Positions 13,189 through 27,100 of a stretch of 64,000 bases of DNA are shown piece by piece (the stretch's first letter is position 1; each line of letters begins with the position of its first letter). Both the position numbers and the translations under genes were made by a program. The notes under the pieces were generated by a model. It searched no databases. It was not told the DNA's origin and saw only the letters and a list, made by a program, of their open reading frames with translations. The DNA is from Dasyornis broadbenti (Eukaryota; Chordata; Aves; Passeriformes; Dasyornithidae). The stretch is taken from assembly GCA_013397935.1 (NCBI GenBank), contig VZRN01004245.1, positions 703,372-767,371 of the forward strand, written 5' to 3'.

Positions 13189-13551
13189 TTTCTTGGTCCC
13201 TAACTTGTGATGAGTCACAAGTGAGCTGGAATGTTAGCAGTGAATTTATCCTCTGAGGTTCCATCTCATGTGGCATTTGAGATGATTAGAGAATTAGGAA
13301 GTGGGATTAATGTGAAATATCAGGCACAGGAACATCTTGTAAAGTTGGAGGATCAAATATCAACCTCTGGAAAGCAATTGCAAGCTCTGAATCAGAATTA
13401 CAATGGTCGAAATGAGAAGGCTGAAAGGGCTGGGCGTTTATCTGTAGCATCAGAAAGGATAGTCTGGGCCTTTGCAGAAAACGGGAGTGATGGAAAATTA
13501 AATTAAAATTAAGAACTTGAAAAAACTTGGCATGAAAATGAAGAACTGGAT
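13189..13551 (+). pseudogene. Exon-like block with broken, protein-like frame
   Basis: The block is bordered by AATTACAG on the left and GTAAGT on the right and is 363 bases long, a multiple of three. In its phase-0 frame a 91-codon run starts at 13231 (MLAVNLSSEVPSHVAFEMI) and continues LVKLEDQISTSGKQLQALNQ to AFAENGSDGKLN. Two TAA stops follow, then the same frame continues ELEKTWHENEELD up to the donor. Two more stops precede the ATG. The composition is like a coiled coil. I do not recognise the protein. It could be a decayed exon, a lncRNA exon or chance. Confidence 0.35.
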
Positions 13552-16500
13552 GTAAGTGGGATTAGGGACGTGGTACAGGAGTTGCTTGAACTTTGCCTTT
13601 TAGCTGCTATTGATGAGACAGAGAGATTTACTGTGTTCCTCAGCTTTTTTCAGCTGCTAACATAAGTTTATTTCACAGTGGTGCAGTCTTTAATGGAACT
13701 CTTTCTTATTTGTTCAGAAGGCAGTAAAGAAGTAGTGATGTAAATGAAAAGTACAGGACAAGAAAACCACTACAGCTGCTTAAGGAATACATTGCATGAA
13801 AAAATAAATATTATCCTCATCTGGGAAAGCGCAATCTGCATCTCAAGAGCAAAACAGTTTCTCACCAATGCAGAAGAGTTCTTGGGTTTTGATTGTTAAA
13901 TTGTCTACTTTCACTTTCAACTTCTGATTGTGTACACCTGTGAGTAGCGAAAAAGAAATTATAAAGCTCTTTCTTTGCAAGTTTTCTTGGAGGAATACGG
14001 TGAGAGCCTTCTCCAGGAATTAACAAACGGAGGAATTGAAGCACAGAGAAAGTGGCTCAGGTTCAGAGCAGATCGAGGAGCTGAGTCCTGATCTCTTGAG
14101 GCTCTGTCTGATGCTATTGGGTGCCAGTCTTGGATGAAAACGCTCAGCTGGTTTCTAGGATTTCACCCCTTTTCCCTTATGTGATTTGCCTTTCTCTGAG
14201 GGGCAGGAAAGGAATTGATCCCTTTGTTGCCAGGAGGCCTAAGTAAACTGAGTCAGTGGTTTTAGTCCTTTCCATACAATCTGTTGAAGCCTGGGATTAT
14301 TAGAGGTGTGCTGGAAATGGCATCCCAGCAGAGAGGTGACAAAGACTGGAAGGACAGAAATCACTATCACGTCTCAGGAAAGAGATTCTCCTCAGCATCG
14401 GCATGAGCTCCTTTTATCAATATTAGAAGTTTGTTATTATATGGCAAATAATATGGGCATATTGTCCACACCACGCCTCCTCAGTGGATTGAAAACCCTT
14501 CAGCTCTTGGCCTGCTAACCTGCCTCTTTTTTAAATAAATGCTGAAGTTCTTCTAAGTAAGAAACATTTTAAAGGATTTTTATACCATATCTTCATTATT
14601 TAGCATGAAAATTAATTTACTTTAAAGAACCCTTTTGGTATCTTCCCAAAATGTACTTTATTTTCTTCTGAGGGCAAGGCCAATTCGTACTCTCACGAGC
14701 TGTGAAAACCCTGAAATCTTTTTCCAGCTTTACTGAAAGTAACAAAGAAATAGAAATCCCTGATAAATGTTTTTGGTGGTTTTTTTTTTTGAAAGTTGCT
14801 ATCTCTATGTAATGAATTAGACACAACTAATTAGCCAGGCACCACAACTGTGAAGATTCCTGTTAAGTGAACTTCAAAGCTTTGTTTGCAGGAGAATCTT
14901 CACGCTACGCTCACCACTGTGCCTGCCTGCTGCTTTTAACAGTGTCAGCAGCAACATGAGGTGCACACTGGTTTCCTCTCTGGAAGCTGGAGGTGTGTGG
15001 GCATCCTGATAATTGTAACAGATTTTCAAACCCTGCCTGAAGCACTTACAGAACGTAAGCGGCACAGAGACACGGTCACATTTCACTGAGAAATTCCAGG
15101 TAGGAAAACGGGGTTTGAAGGTGTGTTTTGAGTCAGACCCACAGGACAGACTTTTCCATTTTCCATGACTTTTCCCCTGGTGATGCAGGCTTTTTCCTCA
15201 CAGGAGATTGAATAAGGTACAATTGTAAGAAGAAGCCGTGTTTGGTGTTTTAGTGGGAACAGTCACTTGTAATCATCTACCAGCCTGTGTTTCTCTCACA
15301 AATGTGAATTTCTAGGTTATTTCTGCATGAGCAAAGGACTCTTTAATTCCTATGCTAAATGTGTGGGTGTCCTTGTAAAACAGATAAAAACAGGCTGAAT
15401 CCCCTGAAAATATTTAGGGAATTTTTTTCCCAGTAAACACTTGATTTCATGCTCATGTATTGAAGACAGAGTATTATTGTCAAGTCGCAAACTTTTTCTT
15501 TGCCCATTTCATCAACTTCATTTTGTTCTTCCACACTCCAAATTTCCCCTAGGGGTGTTTGCAACATTTTCCAATGAAGTGTTGGTTGCAAGTTTAATTA
15601 ACTTGTTGCTTATTTTCCTTTCTGCTCTTCAACTTGAATTTCAATGTATTTAGCATTAATAATAGTCTCTGCCTTAAGGAATTTACAGAAAAAAACCCAG
15701 GGATATGTACAATATGTGACAGAGAATGTCTTGTTTACAATTACAAACGCGCCTCTTGCAGCTATTGTGAAAGCACTCTGTTGCAGAATGGGGCTTGAGT
15801 GAAAGGCAGTAAACAGCTTGGCTCTAGCACAGCTTCCTCCTCATGCCAGCCAGCGCCTTCAGAAAAATCTTATTGACAACGACAATAACTACTCCACGGT
15901 CTCACAAAATTTCTGAAACATAAACAACATTTAGGGAGGGGTATTTCCCCCTCCTCCCCTTCCCTTTTTCCTTATAACCTTTATTTTTTTTTCCCCGCAC
16001 TCCAATCGCTGCTCTGAGGAACGAATGGATGCACACAGAGCGCTGATCCTTATCTTACGAGCCTCCTGGATCTGATTTTATCTCACTTAGGCAGAATTTG
16101 GCTGCCGCTCAGCGCTCGCTGCTGTCACACGTGTTGCTGGGCATACTAAGAGCCACTTTGTCACCGTAATGGATTGCTGGATGGGGGACCAGCTCATCCC
16201 TATTCAGCAGAAGAGCTGAGGAATATGCACACTTTTAGGAAAGTGTCCAAGCTGTTGACCTCAGCGCTCGCTGCGGGGATGGAGCTCGCTGATGTGCTGT
16301 GCTGAACTCGTACCCTCTTTGTTTGTTAAGCACTGATGATTATTTCTGCAACAGAAAGCCTGGTTCTGGCGTCTGTTTCGTGCTAGAGAACTGGGCTGTG
16401 GCCACTTTGCTTCCTCTTGCATCTCTCATGGCAACTTTTAAAAAAGCGTAAACCACTATCATTGAATTGACAGTGGATTCCAAAGGGGTTCTTTTCACCA

Positions 16501-19500
16501 GGATTTTAAAAATCTGTGCCAGATCTAACCTATGTGCAGTTTAAGAGTGTGCAAACCCTTTTGTTGTTGGACATCAGTGAGACTTCCACGCAGAAAAGAA
16601 CTGCACTCACACAGTGGCGTTCACTTCACATCTTGGTGTGTGATCTTCATGTTTATCCAGGCTTGGGGAGTGGTAATTTTGGAATGTGGATATGCAAGAA
16701 GAAACTTGCTCATAGTAAGATGAAGCTGGCCTTGCCAGGTGCTCAGCTGCCTGGATGTCCATGGCTTCTCCTGATAAACACTGAGTGCAGTTTACAATAA
16801 AGTCGGTTCACACAGCACATACTGAAGAGAAGTCCTTTTAATCATGGACTAAAAAGACATGGTAGTTATTAAAGTCCTGTGAACTTTCTTTTTTTAACTT
16901 GAATTTTAAATCTGTAATCCCTGATGTTTAAACCACACACAAAAACCCACTGCCCCACTCTAAGTTCAGTGATTTTTTTAGCAATGATTGGTTTTCATGC
17001 TTAGCGGTTCCCTTTGTCCACGGCTTTGATGGTTCACTGGAATGTCATAACTGGAAAACCGCAATATTTCCAGAGCTTACAGTGTAAGAAGAGTTTGGCT
17101 CAGGGGCCACGTGTGGGTGAGAAATGAGTGTGAGTGGATGCTGCATTCCCGTCTGCTTTGCGGGAAAAACCGGTCCCTGCACCATCCCTGCCAGGCAATT
17201 TGAAAAGCTCTGCTTGCACAGTTGGAGTCTCTTCTTGGACTTGGAGTAGTCAGGCTTACTTTTTGTCCAGCTGTCACAAGAATTTACCGATCATGCTTGT
17301 AATTTTTCACTTGCTTGAGTTTTCTCCTGTTTCATTCTCAGTTCAGTGACCAGGACTGCAGTCCTTTTCCGGTTTCCTTTTTGGGGGATGCTTGATTCCT
17401 GTGAAAATATTCAAAAGTACTTTTCTACATGTCTTTGTTTCCTTGTTTGCTTTTTTAAAAGTCCCCTAGAATAAAAAAGTGCACTGCTGATTTGCAGTCT
17501 GGCTCAGCATAATCATCACCTGAGGTACTTTCTTTTTTCTTGGGTTGGTTTTTGTGGTTTTTGTTTGTTCCATTTTTGTTTGGTTGGTTCGGTTTTTTGA
17601 CTAGGAAAGACACCATAGAACTCAGAAACTTTTCTGGTGGAATAAGCACTCTAGCAAGTTCTATATTCTCACAAAAGGTTTTGGTTTTGAAAGATTAGGA
17701 ATTTAATCAGAGAACACAGGTTGAGCTGAAAAATCCATGTTTATCTCCATTCAGGAACGTTCACCATGAGAATGGTGCAAGTCCAGCTCTGCTCATAACT
17801 GAACTGATTCTTCCTGTCCTTCCAGAACTCTGCCCAGTGAGGGAGACAGACTTTATCCTGTTAATAAAGCTGCTTTCACATGGGAAGACATCAATTTTAG
17901 CTGCACTAAAGCATAACAGAAGTCACTGAAACAGGCAGCATTAACCACGTTGTGCAGAGCTCCAGGCTGAGCCACCCCAATCTGAGTTTTACTCAAGGAG
18001 GAAAGAAAGTCTTAATTACTGACCCTCCTGCCCCTTAAATCCACCTGACATGGACTAAATACCATGTGAATGCTAAAGCTGCATTAGTACAGCACATCAA
18101 TGGATGCAGCACTGCTTAGCCCAAAATCCCAAACCAAGTGCCGTGGTCTTGTCCCTGGTTTCAGCAAGATATCTGCTAATCAGGAGCTCCAATAAATGAC
18201 ATTTACCAGCATTGCATTCACAGGCAGCACCACGAGTTCTTGAAGTGCTTCATTATTACTCCAAGTCCGGTTTGCCTTCCTTTCTTCACAATAAAGGATG
18301 GACCAGGAAGAGCTCGTGCTAAGGGCCTGCTTTGCAGAAGCGGCTTGCTCAACTTCCTTCAAGATACTGAACTGCATTGACCTTTACTGGCTTCTTTTTC
18401 TTTCTCGATGTATTTTCCTTCCATTAGAATCGTTCTGCAGTTTTTGTGGATGTGCTGTCATCTTTCATTCAGTTACTCCTGGTTAGAAACAAGCACTCAT
18501 CATGGTTGTCCTTTTACATCAAGGTGCAAAATAGCAAGCAAAATAAAGGTGCAAAGGGAGAAAGATGCAGGAGACAGCGAAGGAGGTAAAGTGAGAAATG
18601 TTTTCCTCCAACATTTTTCTCCAAAAATGTCGGAGAAAAACACAGAAGAGAGAAATCTTGCTAGGCCAGAGAGAGGCAGAGAGCACTGAAGGGCAGCTTG
18701 TGATGCTGTTACTCAGGACCTACAGCAGTCTGTGGGGTTGGGGAGTGGGGTTTTCTTTCCTTAATTCCCTCACAATTTAATCAACGAAGTGTAGGCCCCA
18801 AGTCACCTCCTGATTGCAATTAAACGTATTCCCAGAGGAGAAGCGGTGTCTTTCACTTCTCTTGCCCTTCAGCTCCTTTGCCTGCCTCATTCTTGTCTGT
18901 ATCCATTTTCATACTTTATCTGTTTGCTCTCCACAACTTTGTGCTTTCTGTGGTGTCTCACTGCTGTTTCAATATTTTTTGCCTCCACTGCACTTCTGCT
19001 TTAGATAATGCCTTCCTTCCTCTGCTGATTTCTTTTTCCATCCTCTGCTGCCCTCTTTGATTACTTTCTCTTTTGCTCCCATCCTTATTTGCTGTTCTTT
19101 GCGTCGTATTTTTTGATCCATTGCCACACGGCCTTGCCTGGTTTATTTGTCGCCCTTTTTCTTTCTTAATTTCCCTTCTTCCCTATATCTGGCAGTATTA
19201 AGACAGCCTGTATCTTAATATGCTATTCACAGCACTGGGATCAAGATAAAATATTCAGAAAAAATGAAATTATATGCGAGTTGGAATTAAATACAAAATT
19301 CTTCTACATTTCTCCTCATTTTCCTCTCTGAGGATAAGACAGAGATCAAAAACCTCCTGTAAGTCAAGAGTGTTTTTATAGTTGTCAAAAGAGTTTTAGA
19401 GGTGATAAGTCCATCCTGAGTGACCAAATGTGCTTCTGTTAAATCTGTGGTTGACCTCAAGCTGTGTCAGTTTTAGATTTTTTTTTTTGCTTGTGCTTTT

Positions 19501-21436
19501 AGAAACAAACATTAATTAAAAATCCTTCCCATCTGCAAGGAGGGAGGGAAGTGAACCGACAGGAGGACGGGAGATGGAAACAGATCTACAACAAATCTCC
19601 CAGGAGCCCTGGCCATGGCAGAGCGCAGAGATCTCCGGTCTCCAGCCACCGTAGATTCTTTTCTGCTCAACTCTGGAAGCTCTTGGTTTCTTACATTCTA
19701 TGAAACTTGGGTTTTTTCTGCTCTGGTCTTGTGCCTCTGCTGAGGGAAACGCATGTTTAGGATGTGAATGAGGGCCTGTGGAGGATCAGGACTATTTTTG
19801 TGTTGTTCAGCTTCTTTCCACCTTGAAAGGTATAGGAAAACACACAACTTGTTCAGAAATCTCATTTTTCCTCTCCACAGTAGATTTGAGTAGAGAATGT
19901 TGCTTTAGGGCTAGCCTCTTCTAAGACTTAATATCCCTAAATTAGCAATTTTTAGGAATAGTCTTGATTTCTTTCAATCTTGCAGTGGAATATCCATAAT
20001 ACCACACTGTTGGGTAGTGCTTTCCTTCCATAGCTTTTGAAGTTTCCAGGAAAATTCATCATTTGAATTTTCCTACCAAACCCAGCCATACAAAATGAGT
20101 GTTTGAATTTTGTACAGCATTTTTCTGCTCTGCTTCCTGAAGCAGGGGTGAAATCCAGGCCTACCTGAAGGCAGTGGCAGAAAGCCCCATTAAACTCCTT
20201 TAGAGATGGAATTCCACCCTCAGTGCCTGTCATCTGTTTTACTTTCTCAGTTTTTAATACCCTGAAAAATTGAATTCACTGAAGCAAAAGCCCCTTCAGG
20301 CCAGGCTCCAGGGAGTTCTGTTTGTAATTCAGCCCTCAGAGATGGAGATGGATCATAAGCTTTTGCCTTTTGGCAAATAAAAGAACAAGGGGGCCCTGAA
20401 ACCCAACTGTTCTTCCTGCAAATTTTCTTTAAAAAAAAAAAAACTTTTTAAAAGTGCCGTTCATAGAGAGAACAAAACAATCGAAAACAGAGAGTGTTCC
20501 TATAAGGGATCTTTGTTTTGAGTATTCCAGTTGTCTTTCAACTGCAAGAGGGTATCTCTTAACTTGCCCAAATATTTCAGTGGTGCAACCAAAGGGCTGA
20601 ACAATCTGGGACAGAGGAAGAGAGAAACTGAACCTCAGCAGTTCATGGAGCTTATCAGTTCAGATGTGAGGAAAAGAGCAATGTGAAAAGAACACAGAAA
20701 TGCTTGAATAAAAAAAAATGCAATGCATGACAGTTTGTTTTTTTTTTTTTTTTCTGGTGCCTCTGTAGGCTTATCAGCATCAGGGTGGCTTAAGCTTCTC
20801 TCTTGTTATCTAAAAGGGGCACCATGCCCTATTCCATGTTTCTTCCTTTGGTATATTTGTCCACACAGATGCATATCGAGTGCTTGGCCGTAGTCTACTC
20901 AGCTGCAGTCTCCTGCCTGGAAAAGGCAAAGTGGGTGCTCTGTGCAATGAAATCTCAGGCTTATGGTTAATCCTGCACATTTTAGCATTTTAGTTCCCAA
21001 TCTTCTAAAAGACTGGGCAAGTTGGGTACTCCGAACATCAGAATTTCTTAATCCTTTCTCGTCATAAATTCAGGTCTCGTAGCCCTTTGATAATTTTATC
21101 TGCTTAAAGCTTTTCTTTGGGTACAAAAGCAGTGACCATAACGGCTCTTAGGAAAATTTGGAACTCAGGAGGAATGGGTTTGTTTCACAATTGTTTCTAC
21201 TCACTTGATAGCCTGCTGTGTGCACCTCTGATGTGTGGGAATTTGGGGTGGTACGCAGCAGCATGTGGCTCCAGGGACCACAAAATTATCTTAGGGCTAT
21301 CCTAAATGCTGTGAAGTAGTGAATTCTAAAAGTCTCTTTCACTGTTTTCTTAGCCTTCTTAATGTGTCTAACCTGTTTTAAACAAATCTTGCTTAATCGT
21401 TATTTTCTGTTTAACAGCCGCCCAGATACCAGTTTC
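13552..21436. other. Intergenic, no gene recognised
   Basis: No supported exon. It holds T- and GT-rich patches (for example about 17529-17600 and a T run at 20738-20753). A stretch at about 15680-15960 has SOX-like ACAAT/ATTGT motifs. Short frames lack family resemblance. Confidence 0.55.
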
Positions 21437-21538
21437 TTAATTTTGTTTTGTTTTGGTTTGGTTTTTGTTGGGTTGGGTTTTTTTGTTTGGTTGGTTGGTT
21501 GGGGGTTTTTTGTTTGTTTTTCAGTTTGGTTTTTTTGG

Positions 21539-21571
<33 letters not shown>
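21437..21571. repeat. G/T-rich low-complexity tract ending in 30 T
   Basis: TTTTGTTTTGG-like and GGTTGGTTGG runs are followed by an uninterrupted T run at 21542-21571. Read on the minus strand it is A/C-rich with a poly-A head, possibly the tail of a retrocopy, but no body is recognised beside it. Confidence 0.85.
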
Positions 21572-23379
21572 CATTAAAAAAATTGCCCACCAGTTTAAAG
21601 CAGAGCTAGCCTAACCCAGAGAAATGTGATCTGAGTTCGGAATTTCGGGAGTGGAGAAGCTGACTGGTTATGTCACAGCACAGCAAACCCAGCGCAGGCT
21701 TCCTTATCCAGAATTCCCTCTGCTTCCTCCTTTCCAGTTTGCTTCAACAGCGAGCTTGAACCAAAGTCTCAGAGGTGCATTCTGAGAGCTGTCCAGAGAA
21801 TTTGGGGACATAACTGTGCTCCCATACCCATTTGGATCATTAATAATAGGTAAGGCGCGTGTTTCTCGGTTTTTAGGACCAAGAGTTAAATCTTTGATTA
21901 TAACTTGTAGATTTGTAACCACAGCGAGCCCCTTCGAGTTTGTGACAATTTATGCTATTGCCTGGTGCCTTGATTAGAAGTGCCGGTCACATTCGAAGCG
22001 GAGAGAAACGTTTATCCAAAAAGTGAATCTGGGTGCTGCAGCTACTTGGCCCCACTGTGTGTGCTCACACACTTGGAATGCTCTGCAAGATTTCGGTGGT
22101 TGAGATAGAGGGGCAATGGGGAGTTTGCTTGCAAGGGAAGCTACACAGGGAGGGAAAAAAAGCTGGTGTGCGGGAGAAGAAAGAGGAGCCCTTCTGCGTC
22201 TCAGTTTCAAACGGTGAGGGTGTCACTCCTGTCCTGAGGGCTCAAAGGGCGAATGGAAAGAGGGATTTTCACTGCGTGGTGCACAGTTCCTATGACACTC
22301 TCGGTTTCAGCTTTAACGGGCAGGTGAGAAGAGAGAGAGGGAGTGGAATGCTCGCCTCATATATCGGAGGAATTTGTTCATTCCTGTGAAATGCTGACCT
22401 CTGTCATCCTGCCCGTGACTGGGCCCTAGGGTGAGAGGCTGCCTGAGTGCTGGCTGCAAAAGTTAAAGCTGCCTGGGGAGCGCTTTAAAAGGACAATGTC
22501 AAGGTTGGTCTACCCAAAATCTGACCTTTTTTTTTTTTCCTTCTCTCTCTCTCACATCTATTTGCAAAGTTCATGTCATTCGTTTTTATGCTTTTAAAAA
22601 TCTTTTAATCTAAACCAAAATGCTTCAATTGCTATTGGAGGGTAGTGATTGCGAAGCTGTGAGTGTTCGCTGTGGTGATGCAGATATTATGAAGGAGGAA
22701 AGACCCTGAAATAAAACACAGGTATGGGGACTGTCTTTGAATTAGATGATAATTAGTAAATGAGAATTCAGACTGAAATGAGGAAGAAATCAATGAAAAT
22801 GAGCACGGATAATTTTTATTAATACAAAATACCAATGCAGATCCAAACTTAAATTCGCAAGTTAATTCAAACCCTCTATCTATTTTTATTCTAATAGTTT
22901 TTATTCTTTTTTTTAATTCTGCTGATTCTTTCTCAGTAATATTAGATTGTTATACATAATTCCTGCCATAACTGAAATACACCCTTCATTCTTTGCTTGA
23001 TGACCTAATTAATACCACATTATATCAGTGTGGTTTTTTTCTACACGAAATAATATCCCAGGACCCTCGTAACTCTCACACAAGTATTTCACCTGCTCGA
23101 ATAATTTCTAGTCTAACTGGAAAATAAATGAAATAACTGTCTGTGCAAGTCATAAAAGGAAAAGGAACAAGAGGAAGTAGTAAAATCAAAAAAGGATTTT
23201 TTTTTTTCTGTACCTAACTGTGATGCTTCCCAGAAAATGCAGGAGGGAAAAATCCCACACAGCCTCCTCCTTAAAACAAGTCAAGCCCGGAACTCTGAGG
23301 ATTGGAGTTCACCACTTTAGGTTTACCTTAAGAATTCTCTGAGCCCTCAGAGAAAATGATCTTGCAATCTACGCCGTGA
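21572..23379. other. Intergenic, nothing recognised
   Basis: Contains a 118-codon plus-strand frame (22033-22389) without family resemblance, domain or splice context; treated as chance. A T/C tract lies near 22526-22556. Confidence 0.5.
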
Positions 23380-23393
23380 CCACAAGAGGGCGG
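23380..23393 (+). promoter_or_regulatory. CTCF-like motif
   Basis: CCACAAGAGGGCGG matches 13 of 14 positions of CCASYAGRKGGCRS, and it is followed by more GC-rich sequence. This is the best of three CTCF-like sites within 740 bases. Confidence 0.5.
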
Positions 23394-24040
23394 CCGGATC
23401 AGACAGATCAGGGCTCGCTTTCAAGTTGACCTTTCCAAGCTCTCAAGAGTTTATTCCTGTTTCAAAATAAGTTTTCCTATGAACTGAGCGGCTCACTTCT
23501 GATTTCCTTCTCAGTTCTGAAAAAAGCATGTGACTGCTAAGAAACCCTGGTGTGTCATCATCTCTTTCCTCGCTCCAAAATGTTATCCTTCCCTCGATTT
23601 ATGTCGTGCTGGCTTTTCTAAGTCCTGGAGGGAGAGACCCTGCTCTGCGCTGCGGAACAGGGCAGCCATGGGGAATGGAAAGAGATTGGAGCGCAGCTGT
23701 CACAGGAGCAGGAGAGCAGGAAGAGTCCACAATGTAATCAGTTCCTCCATCCCTTCCCAAATATCACAAACCATCCTGTGCCTTGGGAAATGTCACTTTT
23801 GCGAAGCCTTTGAGTGATTCTACCAAATTCTAGTACTTGCTAACAAAGATGATAATAGGGCAAAAAGCCCAGCAAACAAACACACAGCACCTTTTTGGAA
23901 AAGTATCTTCTACAATTAGAATTTCTAAATTCTCTTCCTTGTCATAACTAAGGCTTCCCATACCCTCTAAAGCAGAGCAACAACCCAGGCAGCAGTAAAG
24001 AAGTTGTCTTGGTTAAAAGACACTCTGCCTCCTGCCAACA

Positions 24041-24054
24041 AGGCCATCTAGTGT
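24041..24054 (-). promoter_or_regulatory. CTCF-like motif, reverse orientation
   Basis: The reverse complement of AGGCCATCTAGTGT reads ACACTAGATGGCCT, matching the CTCF core CTAGATGGC with mismatches at the edges. It points toward the site at 23380. Confidence 0.4.
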
Positions 24055-24102
24055 TGATCCCTGTTACAGCCGTCTGCAGCTAATTGTATCGTTATGGCAA
24101 TA

Positions 24103-24116
24103 GTGCCCTCCAGAGG
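24103..24116 (-). promoter_or_regulatory. CTCF-like motif, reverse orientation, weaker
   Basis: The reverse complement CCTCTGGAGGGCAC matches 12 of 14 positions of the CTCF consensus. It has the same orientation as the site 60 bases upstream. Confidence 0.3.
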
Positions 24117-27100
24117 AATTTTGAAGAAATTGTAATAGACGGAGCTAATACAAAAGATGTTCTAAAAATGAGTGCAACAGGAAAATGGAATATTATTAAA
24201 ATTATACAATACTTGAACCCCAGGGGGAAAAAATCTCAATATCAGAGCTCTTTCTATTTTGCATGTACATTTACATCTAAGAAAAGCATATCCTGGTTAC
24301 AATAGGCTTCTTCATAGCCTGACAGCAAACATGAAGCTTGCATAACCCCATTCGAATTAAGGATATAAAAGTAGAAAAAGTGAAGAATGAGCGATCTATT
24401 CCTAGTCTGCAGCAAACATGAACAATGTACTGTGAACGTGTTATGTATTATGAGAGGGTGCCAGCCTCAGCCTAGGATGTCTGGATTCTTCCTGGAATGC
24501 AGACATGGCACAGTTAACTGAGGCAGTCAGAAGGAAGTGCAGATGCTCAAGGAGTCCTTTGGATGAGGTTTGTTTTAATATCAGGATAAATCATGCTTAG
24601 AGTCTCAAATTGCCGTGACTGTAACCTGCTGTGACACTATGCCTCAACGGGCATTGCTGTGGAACAGCAGATATTTTATTTTAGAGCATGTCCTGGAGGC
24701 CTGAGCACAGCCTTCTGAGACAACACCTCAGCACCTGAATGTCAGGTGCATTCCAGTTTATGTTTCTTTGGTTTTGGGGTTTTTTCTTCAGCTCTCAACC
24801 TATGTTGGTCAAATGGTTTGGTTTACATTCAGAAATTTCTGTCCCCTCCTCAAAAAAAAAAAAACAAACAGCCCTTAATGAAACCTGAAATGGCAGCGAG
24901 TTCTGTGTTCATTTCAGGTCATGTCTGACCTGAATGCTGGAGGTTTGCAGCCAGGTGTCTGGGCCATCAGGACAGCTCCCACACTGGAAGGAGCAGTGTG
25001 GTGTTCCCGTGCTTGGGATCACATGGATCTGGTAAGGTCAGCGCTTGCTTGGGAAAGAAGGGAGACGGTTGTGCTGCTTGTGATGTTCTTCGTACCAGGG
25101 TCACTGCCTGTGAGAGGTGGTCACAGACATATGCATTAATATTACAATGAGGCTGTAATGAGCAAGTTCATCCAAGGAGAGAGACGGTGCCACAGCTGCC
25201 ACCTCCACAGCAAAACATCTTCTCTCTCCCTCAGCTGACAGCTGCTGTGCAGATTATCAGCTCCAAAGCACTGTCAAGTTGCTGTTCCTGCAAGGAGTTC
25301 AACAGAGCCCGGTCATGGTGTGAACACTCTGCTCCCACTCACCTTAGCAGGTACTGATGGTTGCATTGGGAATCATCGTGGAGCATTCCAACCAAGCTCC
25401 ATCCGGGGAACAGCAGCTGTATTTTAGCCTAACATTTGTCCCATTAAAAGTGCTGTTAGGATATGAACATAACTTCTCAGTTTCCTCTGATCTTCCCCCC
25501 CATCATCTTTCCACACAAACACCTCTCCACTCTCCAGAGGACTGTCGTGAGCAGACATGAGCTCTGCCAACCCTTCGGACCAAGGAAGGCAGAGGTATTT
25601 TCCCAAGTCTCTTTAGAACCTGTCCCATACCTGTTACCTCAGTCTCCTGCAGTTTTGTGGGTCAGTCACATGTAGAATGGCTTCTTTACTATGATCCAAC
25701 ATACAGAAAAACACCCCAATTTTTAGTTCTTAGGAATGTGAAGAGTTGTTGTCAGCGCCTCTGATGTATTAAAGAAATCACCAAGAAGGTGGAGCTGTCA
25801 GCAGTGTTGCAGCAAGCTGGTACACACACGGTACAGAATCTTCTTGAAGAACATAAGAGAGGGACATGGACACAGCACGTTCTCAACAATAATCCTGAGT
25901 ATTTGTAAGTGGAATTTAATTTATTATTTAATTGGCAGTAAAGAAAACTGGCTCTTCCTTAACTGTCATTGCTGATGATGCTGAAACATTTCCCAGCTAA
26001 GATGCAGTGATGACATTTTTAACAGTGTAGCGGTAACATGGTGCAGGTTTTGTTGTCTATCTGGCAGAGCTGTGTTTTGTTCTTAACGTTTCAGTTCCCC
26101 TGAACAGCCCCTCTGACCTGGCTGACAGGAACAACACATGGAAGACACACCAGAAATCACCCACCACCTGAGCCATGGAGCCTTCCCTACCAAGGCCAAA
26201 CTAAATCCTCTGAATCATCTTGCACTGCCTCGCCGAGGGCACAGGGGAAGAAGGTCCACACAGTAAACCTTCCCTCAGCAAAACGACAGACGTGCTTCCT
26301 GTAAGCTGACATTGAAAGGGTCAGTAAGATTTCATTCCTTTCTCTCAGCCCATGTCAAATCCAAATTTCTGTACATGGATATTGCAGGAGGTGCACTTCA
26401 CTGAGGCTCTCAGAACTGAGCCACACGAATCAGGTTTAATGCTAAAGTGTCTTTCACTAGACTGTGGATATATTGGACATTCTGCATCCAGGTAAGAACT
26501 ACAATCAGGTATAACACTAAGCACCTTATTTAATCTCCAGTATGTATTAAAGTATTTGGGAAAATGTCTAACAGTTGTGAGGTCAGTATTGTCAATTTTC
26601 GTAGTCTAAGAAGTGGTAGCACCATCATCAAAACCCAGAAGTTTTTCAAAGTTTAAAGCAATGCCGTTCTGGATTTAAATGGATATATACTCGATCTGAC
26701 CATTTTCCTATCTGTTCACATACATTTTACAAACATGGGAAATCCTCACCAAGGCACACTATTTTGTGGACTTTGTCTGTTATTTGTACCAATACCTGGA
26801 AAGTTTGTACAGCTACAGACTGCAATCTTCTGGCTGGATTCTTCACAAATCTTCCCTGAGCACCAGTAATTGTACTCCTGTAAATACGCATTAAAAAGAA
26901 CAGATACTAGATAGGAACAGCAAGCAGAAAAAAGAGAAAATGAAACATCCCGAGCTAGGCAACTCCTGCAAGTTTTCTGCTGTCAGTTTAAGCTTGTGAT
27001 CTTCCAACCATTAAGAGAAGTATCAGGACCTAAAGAATGTAGGGAATTAAATGGAAATAAAACGAAGGGAATTAAAGCAAAATGCCACTGCTAATTACTC

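Noticed and set aside
22033..22389. 118-codon plus-strand frame
   Set aside because: No recognisable domain or exon borders.
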